64,000 bases of DNA from Arthrobacter sp. CAN_C5 (GTDB lineage: Bacteria; Actinomycetota; Actinomycetes; Actinomycetales; Micrococcaceae). The stretch covers positions 2,480,001 to 2,544,000 of the forward strand of contig NZ_JAGGMZ010000001.1 of assembly GCF_017875735.1 (NCBI RefSeq), in the 5' to 3' direction. The notes beneath the pieces are model-generated. The model saw only the letters and a list, made by a program, of their open reading frames with translations, was not told the DNA's origin and did no database searches. Shown piece after piece: positions 36,701 through 45,578 of the stretch; position 1 is the stretch's first letter, and each line of letters starts with the position of its first letter. The translations under genes and the position numbers were made by a program.

Positions 36701-37036
36701 TGCTGCTGACTGGCCTGCAGGATCGGCTGCTGCCGGGTCCGGCGTCGTCGCACCCGTTGGCGGGGTGGCCGGTGCATCGGGGAGGACGATATCGCTGGTC
36801 GCTGCCTTGCGGCTGCGCGAGGCGCGACGGCGCGGTGCGGCTGGCACGTCGGCGGCCGCCGTTTCAGTGGATGCAGCGTCGGTGGCGGCAGGGTCGGTGA
36901 GTGACTCCTGCGGGGTCTCGGCCGCGGGCTCCACCTTCTTGCGGCGGGTCCTTGGAGCCTTCTTCACCGGAACATCGAGCTGTTCCTGCGCGGGGTCTGT
37001 CGGATTTTGCTCTGTCGGGTTCTGCTGATGATCCAT
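33758..37036 (-). CDS. rne: ribonuclease E/G
   Basis: The 1092-residue protein starts at ATG 37036 (MDHQQNPTEQNP). The first 370 residues are a low-complexity Ala/Pro/Asp/Arg-rich extension with several basic patches such as RRRRRNRRSRGRGR. The catalytic core has an S1 domain (GNVYLGKVQNVLPSMEAAF), the metal site VVDVNTGKFTG and DFIDM, and the CEHC zinc-link. The tail of about 200 residues is again low-complexity, as in actinobacterial scaffolding RNase E. It cleaves single-stranded RNA and organises mRNA decay. Long disordered arms on both sides of the core are typical of this phylum. Confidence 0.95.
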   Translation of the reverse strand: MDHQQNPTEQNPTDPAQEQLDVPVKKAPRTRRKKVEPAAETPQESLTDPAATDAASTETAAADVPAAPRRRASRSRKAATSDIVLPDAPATPPTGATTPDPAAADPAGQSAAADPADSTEAEPKAKAPSRRRSTRKADATNTAPSEDTASGDAEAAAPPVDAELTPVKKAPRRRLTVAQKKAAAAEAAAAEGTPTQEAAGQGTSNGASAGTGGVAADQDASREAVQDARETPAALQVAEASEVPPTLSAADPFAIPASLFHAPDLQAVAAPVRKTAVAGPSAEDDTAEDDEDGDTETGGRRRRRNRRSRGRGRADQDAGSNDNDQAADGGSDSDSDEGVTSRRRRRRRRGDEDLELTGGQDDDPPNTVTRVRAPRQAQETAPSNKVTSVKGSTRLEAKKQRRRESRDTGRRRQVITEAEFLARRESVDRQMIVRQRDDRIQIAVLEDGLLAEHFVSKTQQDSLIGNVYLGKVQNVLPSMEAAFVDIGRGRNAVLYAGEVNWDASRLDGQPRRIELALKSGDTVLVQVTKDPVGHKGARLTSQISLPGRYLVYVPGGSMTGISRKLPDVERNRLKRILKDRLPDNAGVIVRTAAEGASEEELTHDINRLRSQWENIEAKSGSTKSLAPELLYGEPDLTIKVVRDVFNEDFSKLIVSGDEAWDTIEAYVMYVAPDLVGRLEKWTGNEDIFLASRIDEQIHKALDRKVFLPSGGSLVIDRTEAMTVVDVNTGKFTGSGGNLEETVTKNNLEAAEEVVRQLRLRDIGGIIVIDFIDMVLEANRDLVLRRMVECLGRDRTKHQVAEVTSLGLVQMTRKRMGTGLLEVFGENCEHCAGRGVVTHDEPVEHKRHAVSPDNHQQHLRQEKVSRSERKRNRSRSSSPADEEQQAPEAPQNDAERQARAEAARVALASIAAATHAAHEAEGHPAADEAAEVVLTINGETVSLPRAESSDAEVQEARRLTLDSLTQAFDRKPASEQPANERPANEQEANDRPAAQAPVRAASGGAGSSGSSQQSVSPPEPPRSPRRNRRRAGSPQGTAATSTIERKQSGEEEAAEKPVARFVATAVAPRKSPAAAPAKDEPMILGVGVPASEL

Positions 37037-37411
37037 ATGGTGTTTTGCTCCAGCGCCCCTGCGGCGTCGGCCACATTCCGACGCCCCCGGGGGCAGTATG
37101 TCGGTTGTTCGCGGACCTTGGCGCCTCGCGCTTACCGGAAGTCGTCTAAGTGAGCTTCGAGGTCGCACCATCCGTGGGGTGCGGCATCACTCGAAGACCA
37201 GTGGCGCTTTTCCTTACCCGCTGCTTTCCCAACGGTTGGCCTGCACAGCGGATTCCCGGCACCCCATCCGTCAGGATGTTTTCACGATGCACGCGGAAGC
37301 GTCGCCGGCAGAGCCGGAAGCCTGTCACTGGACCGGCCGGGGAATGTGGTTCCCCTGCCAGCCACGTTCATTGTCTCACAGACTGTTTCTGACACTGAGC
37401 TTTTCGGTGGT
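37037..37411 (-). promoter_or_regulatory. long rne upstream region / 5' leader
   Basis: These 375 bases between dxs and rne have no convincing gene; short frames on both strands are of random composition. A GACAAT hexamer in minus sense near 37375 may be a -10 box. If so, the rne mRNA has a leader of over 300 bases, which would suit autoregulation by RNase E. That is inference. Confidence 0.35.
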
Positions 37412-39385
37412 TTAGAGTTTGGGCAGCTGCCCGGTCACCGGTGAATCCTGACCGGTGAGGGGGCGTGCGACGGGGACCCGGGTGCCCAGCACCTGTTCGA
37501 CGACGTCCTGTGCCACCTTGCGGGCGGTCAGTCCGACGCGCTCGAGCACCTCGCTGCGGGTGCCGTGGTCGAGGAATTCCACTGGAAGCCCTACCTCATT
37601 CAGTGCGGTGTCGACACCGCAGGCGCGCATTTCCTGCCGGATCCGTGACCCGACGCCGCCCGCCCTGACGCCGTCCTCAATCACGATGACAATGCGGTGC
37701 TCGGCGGCCATGTCGATCACCGAGCGGCGCACGGGGAGGACCCACCGCGGATCGATGACCGTCGAACTGATCCCCTGGGCACCCAACCGGTTGGCGACGT
37801 CCAGGGCCAGCTCGCTCATCGCGCCGACACTGACAATGAGGACGTCATTGTTGTTCGATCCGGCTGGGCGGCGAAGGAGCACTTCGACGCCGTCGTCGAG
37901 CCGCTCAATGGCCGGTACCTCGGCGCCCACCGCGCCCTTGGAGTAGCGGACCACGCTGGGGGCGTCGCCGATGGCGACCGCTTCCCGAAGCTCTTCACGC
38001 AACCGGGTGGCGTCTCGGGGGGCGGCCAGGTGCAGCCCGGGAATGATCTGGAGCATGGCCATGTCCCACATCCCGTGGTGGCTCGCGCCGTCGGGGCCGG
38101 TGACTCCCGAACGGTCCAGGACCACGGTGACGCCCGCCTTGTGCAGTGCCACATCCATCAGGAGCTGGTCGAAGCCCCGGCCCAGGAAGGTTGCGTACAG
38201 CGCAACCACCGGGTGCAACCCGCCGAACGCCATCCCGGCGGCGCTGGTGAGTGCGTGCTGCTCGGCGATGCCGACGTCGAATACCCGTTCCGGGTACTTC
38301 TCCGCGAACTTGTGCAGGCCCACGGGGATGAGCATGGCGCCGGTGATCCCGACGATGTCCTTGCGCTCGTCCGCGATGGCCGTGATCTCGTCGGCAAAAA
38401 CCGAGGTCCACGACTGCGGTCCGGCGGCACCGACGGGCTGACCGGTTTCGGGGTCGATGATGCCCACTGCGTGGAACTGGTCGTCGACGTGGGCGCGGGC
38501 CGGGGCGTAGCCGTACCCCTTCTCGGTCATCGCATGAACGATCACCGGTCCCTCATAGTTGCGGGCCTGGTGCAGCGCGTGCTCGACGGCTGCCAGGTCG
38601 TGGCCGTTGATCGGGCCGACGTATTTCATCCCAAGGTCCTCGAACAACCCCTGGGGTGCCCACCAGTCCTTGATGCCCTTTTTCGTGGCATGCAGGCTCT
38701 TGTACGCGAAACGGCCCACGGGACCGCCGTTCTGGAGGCGCCGCTTCGACCAGTCGAGGGTTCCCTCGTAGACGGGGTGGGTGCGGACTGTGTCGAGGGT
38801 TGGCCGCAGCGAGGCAAGGTAGTCGGCGACTCCCCCGATGGTCGGCGCGTAGGACCTGCCGTTGTCGTTGACAACGATCACCACCCGGCGACGCTTGTCG
38901 GCGGCAATGTTGTTGATGGCCTCCCAGGCCATCCCACCGGTCAGGGCACCGTCGCCGACCAGCACCACGGTGTACCGGTCGCCTTCACCGGCGAGCACCC
39001 GGGCGCGCGAGATGCCGTCCGCCCACGACAGGGACGAGGACGCGTGGGAGCTCTCGACGACGTCGTGTTCGGATTCGGCGCGGGACGGGTAACCGGACAG
39101 TCCGCCCTGCTGGCGGAGGGTGCTGAAGTCCTGGCGGCCGGTGAGAAGTTTGTGCACGTAGGACTGGTGTCCCGTGTCGAAGATCATCGCATCGCGCGGC
39201 GAATCGAAGACCCGGTGCATCCCGAGGGTCAGTTCGACGACTCCCAGGTTGGGGCCGAGGTGCCCTCCGGTCCGGGACACGTTGGTGATCAGGAAGTCAC
39301 GGATCTCCCCGGTCAGGCGCATCAGCTGGTCGTCGGTGAGCCGGCTGAGATCCTGGGGGTGGCGGATGGTTTCCAAGAGTCCCAT
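37412..39385 (-). CDS. dxs: 1-deoxy-D-xylulose-5-phosphate synthase
   Basis: The 657-residue protein starts at ATG 39385 behind AAGGAGG. The thiamine-diphosphate motif [15 protein letters not shown] is near 150-164, and [18 protein letters not shown] (about 370-387) holds the catalytic Glu of the transketolase-type domain. It joins pyruvate and glyceraldehyde 3-phosphate as the first step of the MEP isoprenoid pathway. An open frame to 39709 overlaps the methyltransferase gene and is rejected. Confidence 0.97.
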   Translation of the reverse strand: MGLLETIRHPQDLSRLTDDQLMRLTGEIRDFLITNVSRTGGHLGPNLGVVELTLGMHRVFDSPRDAMIFDTGHQSYVHKLLTGRQDFSTLRQQGGLSGYPSRAESEHDVVESSHASSSLSWADGISRARVLAGEGDRYTVVLVGDGALTGGMAWEAINNIAADKRRRVVIVVNDNGRSYAPTIGGVADYLASLRPTLDTVRTHPVYEGTLDWSKRRLQNGGPVGRFAYKSLHATKKGIKDWWAPQGLFEDLGMKYVGPINGHDLAAVEHALHQARNYEGPVIVHAMTEKGYGYAPARAHVDDQFHAVGIIDPETGQPVGAAGPQSWTSVFADEITAIADERKDIVGITGAMLIPVGLHKFAEKYPERVFDVGIAEQHALTSAAGMAFGGLHPVVALYATFLGRGFDQLLMDVALHKAGVTVVLDRSGVTGPDGASHHGMWDMAMLQIIPGLHLAAPRDATRLREELREAVAIGDAPSVVRYSKGAVGAEVPAIERLDDGVEVLLRRPAGSNNNDVLIVSVGAMSELALDVANRLGAQGISSTVIDPRWVLPVRRSVIDMAAEHRIVIVIEDGVRAGGVGSRIRQEMRACGVDTALNEVGLPVEFLDHGTRSEVLERVGLTARKVAQDVVEQVLGTRVPVARPLTGQDSPVTGQLPKL

Positions 39386-39548
39386 CGGTGCCTCCTTGCG
39401 TTGGTCAATCCCGCCGGACGTCCACCTGCGGGTCTTTAACTCTAACGCGGGATCCCCGCCAAGCGTGCCCGTGGCCAAAACGCCACGGACCCGGTGGCGA
39501 CCGGGGACCGGCCGGGAGCACCGATGGGCGACCGACCCGCCGTCGGAC

Positions 39549-40862
39549 CTAGCCGGCAGTCGGTCGGAGCACTGCGAAGGACTCCAGGTGATGCGTGTGG
39601 GGGTACAGGTCGAACACGCGGAGGGTGTCCAGTTCCCACCCGGCCTGCTGGAAGTATCCGACGTCGCGGGCGAACGACGCCGGGTCGCAGGACACGTAAC
39701 CCACTGCACGCGGACCGGCGGAAATCACCTCGGTGATGGCGGCCTGACCCGCGCCGGCGCGCGGCGGATCCAGCACCACAACATCGAGCGAAGGCTTCCG
39801 CTCCTGGAGCACCCGGTCCACCTTGCCCTGCACGATGTCGACCTGGGTGCGGCCGTGCAGGTTTCGCTTGGCGTCGCGGGAGGCGCCGGGCGCCCCCTCG
39901 ACCGCGAGGACGCTGCCCGTGTCGCCGACGGCATCGGCGATCGGCGCAGTGAAGAGCCCCGCCCCCGCATAGAGATCGGCGGCCCGCTCCCCCGGCTGGA
40001 TGGCCAGGCCATCCAGGACAGCGCCCATCAGCAGATCCGGTGCGCCCCGGTGAATCTGCCAGAACCCGTCGCCCGTAATCCGGTAGGTCTGATCCCGCAC
40101 CGTCTCAGCGAGCCAGGTCTTGCCCCGAACCCGCTCCACCGTCCCCTTCTCGGGATCCCAGAAGGCGACCGCGGGACCGTCGAACTGGTGAACGACGGCC
40201 GCGGTCTGTTTGCGCCGTGCCCCCGGCGCGGGAACCAGGAGCACAAGGGGCGGCCCGCCCGCGGAGCCGACCGCCACCTCAACCCGCTGGATGCCGGTGA
40301 AGTCGATGGTCCACAGCTGGAGTTCGTTGATCGCATCGATGGCGAGCGGCATCTCGGCTACCGGGATCAGTTCGTTGGAGCGGTGGGCATGCATGGCGAG
40401 ATGCCCGTCGGGTGCCACGGCAAAACTTGCCCGGGTGCGCCACCTCAGGCCGTCCGGGGATTCGCCCGGAACCGGTTCCACCTCGACCGTCCGCTCCACT
40501 CCCGCCAGCCGGGCGAGCTGCTCGCTGACGACCGTCCCCTTGAGCTGGCGCTGGGTGGGCAGGGCGATATGCCCAAACTCGGCACCGCCCACGGGCGCCG
40601 CGCCCCGTTGGGCGGCCAGCAACGCATCGGCAAGGGGCCATGGATGGTTGACCCGGTGCTCTGATGCCTCCAGCGCCTCGACCACGTCCGCGCGCCAGAA
40701 GCTCGCGCCGTCGTCGTGCTCCGTGAGCCTGACCCGCACTCTCTCACCGGGCAGGGCATGACGCACAAAGATGACCCGGCCCTCATGTCGCGCGACGCAG
40801 TGGCCACCGTGGGCCACCGGGCCGATGGAGAGGTCGAGGGTGCCTGACGGCTCGTCTGTCAC
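39549..40862 (-). CDS. TrmA/RlmD-family RNA methyltransferase
   Basis: The 437-residue protein opens with a TRAM-like beta domain ([25 protein letters not shown]). The Rossmann methyltransferase part has [20 protein letters not shown] (about 294-313) for S-adenosylmethionine and ends with LDPPRAGAG and [14 protein letters not shown] (about 386-400), where the Cys is the expected catalytic nucleophile for uridine C5 methylation. The likely product is 5-methyluridine in 23S rRNA or tRNA. It lies 58 bases after the KimA-like gene, on the same strand. Confidence 0.88.
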   Translation of the reverse strand: MTDEPSGTLDLSIGPVAHGGHCVARHEGRVIFVRHALPGERVRVRLTEHDDGASFWRADVVEALEASEHRVNHPWPLADALLAAQRGAAPVGGAEFGHIALPTQRQLKGTVVSEQLARLAGVERTVEVEPVPGESPDGLRWRTRASFAVAPDGHLAMHAHRSNELIPVAEMPLAIDAINELQLWTIDFTGIQRVEVAVGSAGGPPLVLLVPAPGARRKQTAAVVHQFDGPAVAFWDPEKGTVERVRGKTWLAETVRDQTYRITGDGFWQIHRGAPDLLMGAVLDGLAIQPGERAADLYAGAGLFTAPIADAVGDTGSVLAVEGAPGASRDAKRNLHGRTQVDIVQGKVDRVLQERKPSLDVVVLDPPRAGAGQAAITEVISAGPRAVGYVSCDPASFARDVGYFQQAGWELDTLRVFDLYPHTHHLESFAVLRPTAG

Positions 40863-40920
40863 TGTGGGTCCTTAACTAGTGCTGCGGCTCTGTGGAACGA
40901 AAGGTGAAGCTAAAACAATG

Positions 40921-42897
40921 TCACTGCAGGTCCTGAAATTTCTTTGCAGCGTCGGAGGATGCGAGCTGCCAGGGGACACTTGCCACCATAACCCCCGGCT
41001 CGAAGTGCAGCCGGGTCTTGATGCGGAGGGCGGTCTGGTTGTGGACCAGCTGCTCCCACCATCGGCCGACGACATATTCGGGGATGTACACGACAATCAG
41101 GTCCCGTGGGGAGTCGCTGCGGATGCTCCTGATGTACTCCATGATCGGGAGGATGGTGTCCCGGTAGGGTGACGCCAGGACGGTGATCGGCACCGGAATT
41201 TCGTACCGGTCCCAGTCGCGCAGCGTCCGCTCGGTCTCTTCGGGGTCCACGTCCACCACGATCGCGTCCAGCCTGGACGGCCGGGACGCGCGGGCGAACG
41301 CCAGTGCCCGGAGCACCGGCTTCCGGACGTGGGAGACCAGGATGACCGCGTGGACGCGGGACGGTAGCGCCCGGGAGAAGGTGGATTCGTCGAGGGCCAG
41401 TTCGTTCGCCACCTGGTCGTAGTGCCGCTTGATGCTGTGCATGAGCGCGAACAGGACCACCATTGCCAGCACCGCCACCCAGGCGCCGTATTTGAACTTG
41501 GTCACCAGGACCACCACCAGCACAGCGGCGGTGAGCACGAAACCGACCGTGTTGATGGCCCGTGACTTCTTCATCCGCCACCGCCGCTTCTTGTCTGCGG
41601 TGCTGCGCAGTTCGCGGGTCCAGTGCTTGATCAGTGCGGCCTGGCTGGCGGTGAAGGACACAAACACGCCGACAATATAGAGCTGCACCAGCTGGGTGAC
41701 GTCGGCCCGGAAGACAAAGATCAGCAAAATGGCTCCAGCGCCGAGGGCGAGGATGCCGTTGCTGAAGGTGAGCCGGTCCCCCCGGGTGCGTAGCTGGCGG
41801 GGCAGATAGCCGTCCTTGGCGAGGATGGAGGCTAGGACGGGAAAGCCGTTGAAGGCGGCGTGACCGGCCAGGACCAGGATGAGGGCGGTGGCGCCCACCA
41901 CCAGGACGAAGGGTATCGCCGCGTCGCTGAAGATGGTGCGGGCCAGCTGGCTCACCACCGGGTTCTGGATGTAGTCCTCGGATACGGGATTGCCGTCCAG
42001 CAGCAGCTGCTCCTGCGGGTTCTGCACCACGTGCACCTTCACCGCGTTGGCCAGGTAGATCACCCCGGCCATCATGGCCGACGCAGCGACGCCGAGAATG
42101 AGCAGGCTGGACGCTGCGTTGCGGCTGCGGGGAGCCTGGAAGCTTGGCACGTTGGCGCTGGGGACCTCGACACCGGTGAGGGCTGCCGCCCCGGCGGAGA
42201 AGGCCCGGAGAATCAGCAGCGCACCCGCGAGGCCCACCAGTCCGGCGTCGAGCGCGGGGTCCGGGATGATTTCGAACCTGGCGCTGGGCGCCTCCCCCAG
42301 CGTCCCGTTGAGGCGCTGGATGATGCCGACCGCGCACATGCCGAGGATCGCGGCCAGGAAGACATAGGTGGGGATGGCCAGGGCGAGGGTGTTCCGGGAC
42401 ACGCCGCGGAGGTTCAGCAACACCAGGACGACGACGCCAGCCACCGCCATCACCGTCTGGCCACCAGCCAATCCCGGGGCGAGGGCAATGAGGTAGTGGG
42501 CAGCGGCGGACACGGAGACGGCGACGGTCAGCACGTAATCCACCATCAGAGCCGACGCCACGGTGAGTCCGGCTGAACTTCCCAGATTGCGGCGGGCAAT
42601 CTCGTAGTCGCCGCCCCCGGTGGGGTACGCGTGGACGGCTTGCCGATAGGAGGCGATCACCACCAGCAGCACCACCAGGACGGCCAAACCTACCCAGGGG
42701 GACACCGATACGGCCGCCAGTCCTGCCAAAGCCAGGGTGAGGAGGATTTCGTCGGGTGCGTAGGCCACGGAGGACAGGGCATTGGCCGAGAACACCGGCA
42801 TCGCGATCCGCTTGGGCAGGGTCTGATGCCGCAGCCGGTCGTTGCGGAACGGTTTGCCCACCAGCACCCGCTTGACGGCTTCAAAGAAAGTCAGCAC
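40921..42897 (-). CDS. KimA-like APC-superfamily potassium transporter
   Basis: The 658-residue protein starts at GTG 42897 (MLTFFEAVKRVLVGKPF), aligned with the B. subtilis KimA start; ATG 42936 is an alternative adding 13 residues. Twelve membrane segments fill about 40-460. NALSSVAYAPDEI (about 36-48) and SYRQAVHAYPTGGGDYEIAR (about 78-97) match KimA closely as I recall it. A cytosolic C-terminal domain of about 170 residues (VHAVILVSHVRKPVLRAL onward) corresponds to the KimA regulatory domain. It probably imports potassium by proton symport. The divergent pair of TrkA/RCK genes supports a cation role. Confidence 0.78.
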   Translation of the reverse strand: MLTFFEAVKRVLVGKPFRNDRLRHQTLPKRIAMPVFSANALSSVAYAPDEILLTLALAGLAAVSVSPWVGLAVLVVLLVVIASYRQAVHAYPTGGGDYEIARRNLGSSAGLTVASALMVDYVLTVAVSVSAAAHYLIALAPGLAGGQTVMAVAGVVVLVLLNLRGVSRNTLALAIPTYVFLAAILGMCAVGIIQRLNGTLGEAPSARFEIIPDPALDAGLVGLAGALLILRAFSAGAAALTGVEVPSANVPSFQAPRSRNAASSLLILGVAASAMMAGVIYLANAVKVHVVQNPQEQLLLDGNPVSEDYIQNPVVSQLARTIFSDAAIPFVLVVGATALILVLAGHAAFNGFPVLASILAKDGYLPRQLRTRGDRLTFSNGILALGAGAILLIFVFRADVTQLVQLYIVGVFVSFTASQAALIKHWTRELRSTADKKRRWRMKKSRAINTVGFVLTAAVLVVVLVTKFKYGAWVAVLAMVVLFALMHSIKRHYDQVANELALDESTFSRALPSRVHAVILVSHVRKPVLRALAFARASRPSRLDAIVVDVDPEETERTLRDWDRYEIPVPITVLASPYRDTILPIMEYIRSIRSDSPRDLIVVYIPEYVVGRWWEQLVHNQTALRIKTRLHFEPGVMVASVPWQLASSDAAKKFQDLQ

Positions 42898-43024
42898 AGC
42901 CCACAGACTAGCGCGTTTGTTGCTGCCACACTCCATTAGGCTGGGTGCAGCGGACGCAGGCCCCCAGCGAGTGGAGCGCGTTGACACGTAGGTTGGCAAT
43001 CGGTTGGAACGGCAGGTGGCGCTA

Positions 43025-43699
43025 GTGGCGCATTTTGTGATTATGGGGTGCGGCAGGGTTGGCGTCAGTCTCGCCCATACCCTTGACGAGTCGGGGCATA
43101 CGGTGGCCATCATTGACCAGGACGACCGCGCATTCCGCCGGCTCCGGGGAACGTTCGGGGGGCGGAAGGTCACCGGCGTCGGTTTTGACCGCGACACGCT
43201 GAAGAACGCCGACATTGAAAACGCCTATGCCTTCGCTGCGGTGTCGAGCGGCGACAACTCAAACATCCTCGCTACCCGGGTGGCCCGCGAGATCTTCCAT
43301 GTGCCGCACGTGGTGGCGCGCATCTACGACCCCGGACGCGCGGAGATCTATCAGCGTCTGGGCATTCCCACCGTTGCCGCGGTCCGGTGGAGCGCCGACC
43401 AGGTGCTGCGCCGCATCCTGCCGGAACAGAGCATCAACGGGGATTTCCGGGAGACCTCGGGACGGTTGATTCTCGGTGAGCTCACCCTGCACGACGGCTG
43501 GCTGGGACGGTCGCTCGCCGATATCGAGGCCGCGTCCGGGATCCGCGTCGCTTACCTCACCCGGTTCGGTGAGGGGATGCTGCCCACCTCGGAGACTTCC
43601 TACCAGGAAGGCGACATTGTGCACGCCATGATGAAGACCTCCGCCACCGACGAGATTGGGCGTATCCTCGCCAAGAAACCTGTGGAGGAGTCGGAGTGA
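43025..43699 (+). CDS. TrkA-family RCK protein, first of a pair
   Basis: The 224-residue protein is started at GTG 43025 (MAHFVIMGCGRVGVSLA) with AGGTGG upstream; TTG 43004 is also open. The RCK_N Rossmann domain has GCGRVGVSLA and the acidic residue ending strand 2 (VAIIDQDD) for NAD/ATP binding. The RCK_C domain lies at about 140-215. It gates a potassium transporter in response to nucleotide or perhaps cyclic di-AMP. The stop overlaps the next start by 4 bases. Confidence 0.92.
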   Translation: MAHFVIMGCGRVGVSLAHTLDESGHTVAIIDQDDRAFRRLRGTFGGRKVTGVGFDRDTLKNADIENAYAFAAVSSGDNSNILATRVAREIFHVPHVVARIYDPGRAEIYQRLGIPTVAAVRWSADQVLRRILPEQSINGDFRETSGRLILGELTLHDGWLGRSLADIEAASGIRVAYLTRFGEGMLPTSETSYQEGDIVHAMMKTSATDEIGRILAKKPVEESE

Positions 43700-44412
43700 G
43701 AGTAGTCATAGCGGGCGCGGGAAGCGTGGGATCGTCGATCGCCAAGGAGCTGCTCTCGAACAACCACGAGATCCTGCTGATCGACGAGAAGCCCGAGGTG
43801 ATCGGCCGCAGCGGTCTCAAAGGCGCCAAGTGGCTGATCGGCGACGCCTGCGAGCTGACCACGCTCAAGGACGCCCGGCTGGATGAGGCTGACGTGGTGG
43901 TCTCCGCGACGGGCGATGACAAGGTCAACCTGGTGGTGTCCCTGCTGGCGAAGAGCGAGTTTGGGGTGGGCCGGACGGTGGGTCGGGTCAACAACCCGAA
44001 GAATGACTGGATGTTCGACGACTCGTGGGGTGTCGACGTGGCAGTGAACACTCCCCGGCTGATGACCGCGCTCGTCGAGGAGGCGGTCGAGATTGGCGAC
44101 CTGGTCAGGCTGCTGACACTGCAGAGCGGTGTCACGTCGATCGTCGAGTTCACTGTCCCGCAGGAGTCGCCGATCGTGGGCCGGACCCTCGGTTCGCTGA
44201 TCCTGCCGGAGGATTGCACCGTGGTGGCAATCCTGCGGGACGACGCATCGATTACGCCGAGCCCGGACGATGTGGTGGAACCGGGCGACGAGCTGTTCCT
44301 GATCGCCGCGATCGCCGCTGAGGATGCGCTCCGCAGCGTGCTGCTCGCCGTTCCCGGTGACGCGGGCGACGACGAGCCCGGTGCGCCGGTCGACGCGCCG
44401 GGGCTGCCCTAA
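43696..44412 (+). CDS. TrkA-family RCK protein, second of a pair
   Basis: The 238-residue protein starts at GTG 43696, overlapping the first TrkA-type gene by GTGA. GAGSVGSSIAKEL and ILLIDEKPE mark the RCK_N nucleotide-binding domain, and the RCK_C domain spans about 135-215 (GVTSIVEFTVPQESPIVGRTLG). A Gly/Asp/Pro-rich tail of about 20 residues follows. The tandem probably forms a heteromeric ring that controls a transporter. The adjacent divergent KimA-like gene is the obvious candidate partner. Confidence 0.92.
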   Translation: MRVVIAGAGSVGSSIAKELLSNNHEILLIDEKPEVIGRSGLKGAKWLIGDACELTTLKDARLDEADVVVSATGDDKVNLVVSLLAKSEFGVGRTVGRVNNPKNDWMFDDSWGVDVAVNTPRLMTALVEEAVEIGDLVRLLTLQSGVTSIVEFTVPQESPIVGRTLGSLILPEDCTVVAILRDDASITPSPDDVVEPGDELFLIAAIAAEDALRSVLLAVPGDAGDDEPGAPVDAPGLP

Positions 44413-44469
44413 CCCACAGTTCCGCTGGCTGACGGCTCCCCTGACTTTAGGGCTGCCGCCAGCCTCGGG

Positions 44470-45201
44470 CTACCGGCCTGCTGCCCCGGCAGGGAGCTGG
44501 GCGGGCGGGCGGGACACGAGCCACGCGAGCCACAGTCCGAGCGCATAGAGCGGTAGCCCCATAATCAGCCGGGTGGTCCCGAGTGCCACGAAGTTCTCGG
44601 CGAAATACAGGGGCATCTGGACCGCGAGCCTCAGTCCAAGAACCGTCACGATGATCCAGGTGGCGATGGTGTACGCCTTGACCCGCAGGGGGTCCTTCCG
44701 CCAGTCGACTCCTTCGCCCCTAATGAAGCCGAACAACAGCCCAGCGATCGGCCACCGCGCTGCGATGGAGATGACCATCACCATGATGTAGGCGCCGTTC
44801 GTGAAGAATCCGGGGACAAAAAAGTCTTCGGCGTTGCCGGTGCGGTTTGCGACGAAAGCGCAGATCGCCACGCCGATCAGGCCGGATAGCGCCTGCGTGA
44901 GGGGGGTCCTGGAGACCAGGCGGATGACGGTGAAGACAGCCGCGACACCCAGCGCGGCGATGAGGGAACTCGCCAGGTCCCGGTTGATGGTGAAGACCAC
45001 CGTAAAGATCAGGCCGGGCAGGATGCTTTCGGCGAGGCCCCTGACGCCACCAATCGACTTCAGGACGTCGATCTGGCCGTCCTCCGAGCGTTGCATACCG
45101 GACCGTGCGGCATACTGTTCCGCCAGTTCAGCTGCCGAGGGCCCTTGACGCTGCGCCGGATCGGGCTCGGGCCCGGTGCTGGGTGGTTGCGGGGTGCTCA
45201 C
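44470..45201 (-). CDS. DUF3159 family membrane protein
   Basis: The 243-residue protein starts at GTG 45201, which overlaps the OB-fold gene stop (GTGA). Six membrane segments lie between residues 55 and 235, after a Pro/Gln-rich cytoplasmic N-terminus. The position and the sequence QIDVLKSIGGVRGLAESILP are those of DUF3159 proteins in the dut-sepH block of actinobacteria. Function is unknown. Confidence 0.88.
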   Translation of the reverse strand: MSTPQPPSTGPEPDPAQRQGPSAAELAEQYAARSGMQRSEDGQIDVLKSIGGVRGLAESILPGLIFTVVFTINRDLASSLIAALGVAAVFTVIRLVSRTPLTQALSGLIGVAICAFVANRTGNAEDFFVPGFFTNGAYIMVMVISIAARWPIAGLLFGFIRGEGVDWRKDPLRVKAYTIATWIIVTVLGLRLAVQMPLYFAENFVALGTTRLIMGLPLYALGLWLAWLVSRPPAQLPAGAAGR

Positions 45202-45578
45202 TGCTGTGCCTCCGGACGGCCGATGATTTCGTAACGAGGATTGTAGATCGTTGGCATCCCGTCCACCGGGCTGACCATACCTTCAAAAGCTATCTGGGTT
45301 CCCGCTTCGATGCCCGGCACCCGCCGCTGCCCGATCCAGACCAACCGCACCTGGGCCCGTTGGCGGCGGGACACACTGTCGCGGCGGTCGGATCCGGCGG
45401 TCACCGGCGGGGCGTCGTCGGACACGACCGCGGAGAACTGGGGTGCTGAGCTGCGGGGCAGGACAGTGATCCGGGAAATGTAGCCCCGGGCCCGGGCCCG
45501 TCCTCGGGCCGGAAGCCCTGCGATGCCTGTGGCGCCGGGGTGCACCCCGGCGCTGTCGACCCCCGGCCGATCAGCCAA
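45198..45578 (-). CDS. OB-fold nucleic-acid-binding protein
   Basis: The 126-residue protein starts at TTG 45578, overlapping the end of the DUF3710 gene by 8 bases. The core (about 30-120) is beta-rich: YISRITVLPR, AQVRLVWIGQRRVPGIEAGTQIAFEG and YNPRYEI resemble the tRNA_anti-type OB fold found at this locus throughout actinobacteria. It probably binds nucleic acid, but no target is known. It is coupled on both sides by overlaps. Confidence 0.82.
   Translation of the reverse strand: MADRPGVDSAGVHPGATGIAGLPARGRARARGYISRITVLPRSSAPQFSAVVSDDAPPVTAGSDRRDSVSRRQRAQVRLVWIGQRRVPGIEAGTQIAFEGMVSPVDGMPTIYNPRYEIIGRPEAQQ

Noticed and set aside
37697-39439. 580-codon plus-strand open frame opposite dxs
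   Set aside because: Antisense to a well-recognised gene, with no ribosome-binding site or domain.
42898-43024. Cyclic di-AMP riboswitch before the KimA-like gene
   Set aside because: The divergent gap is about 127 bases and shared with another promoter, too short for the known riboswitch plus promoters, and no matching structure was seen.
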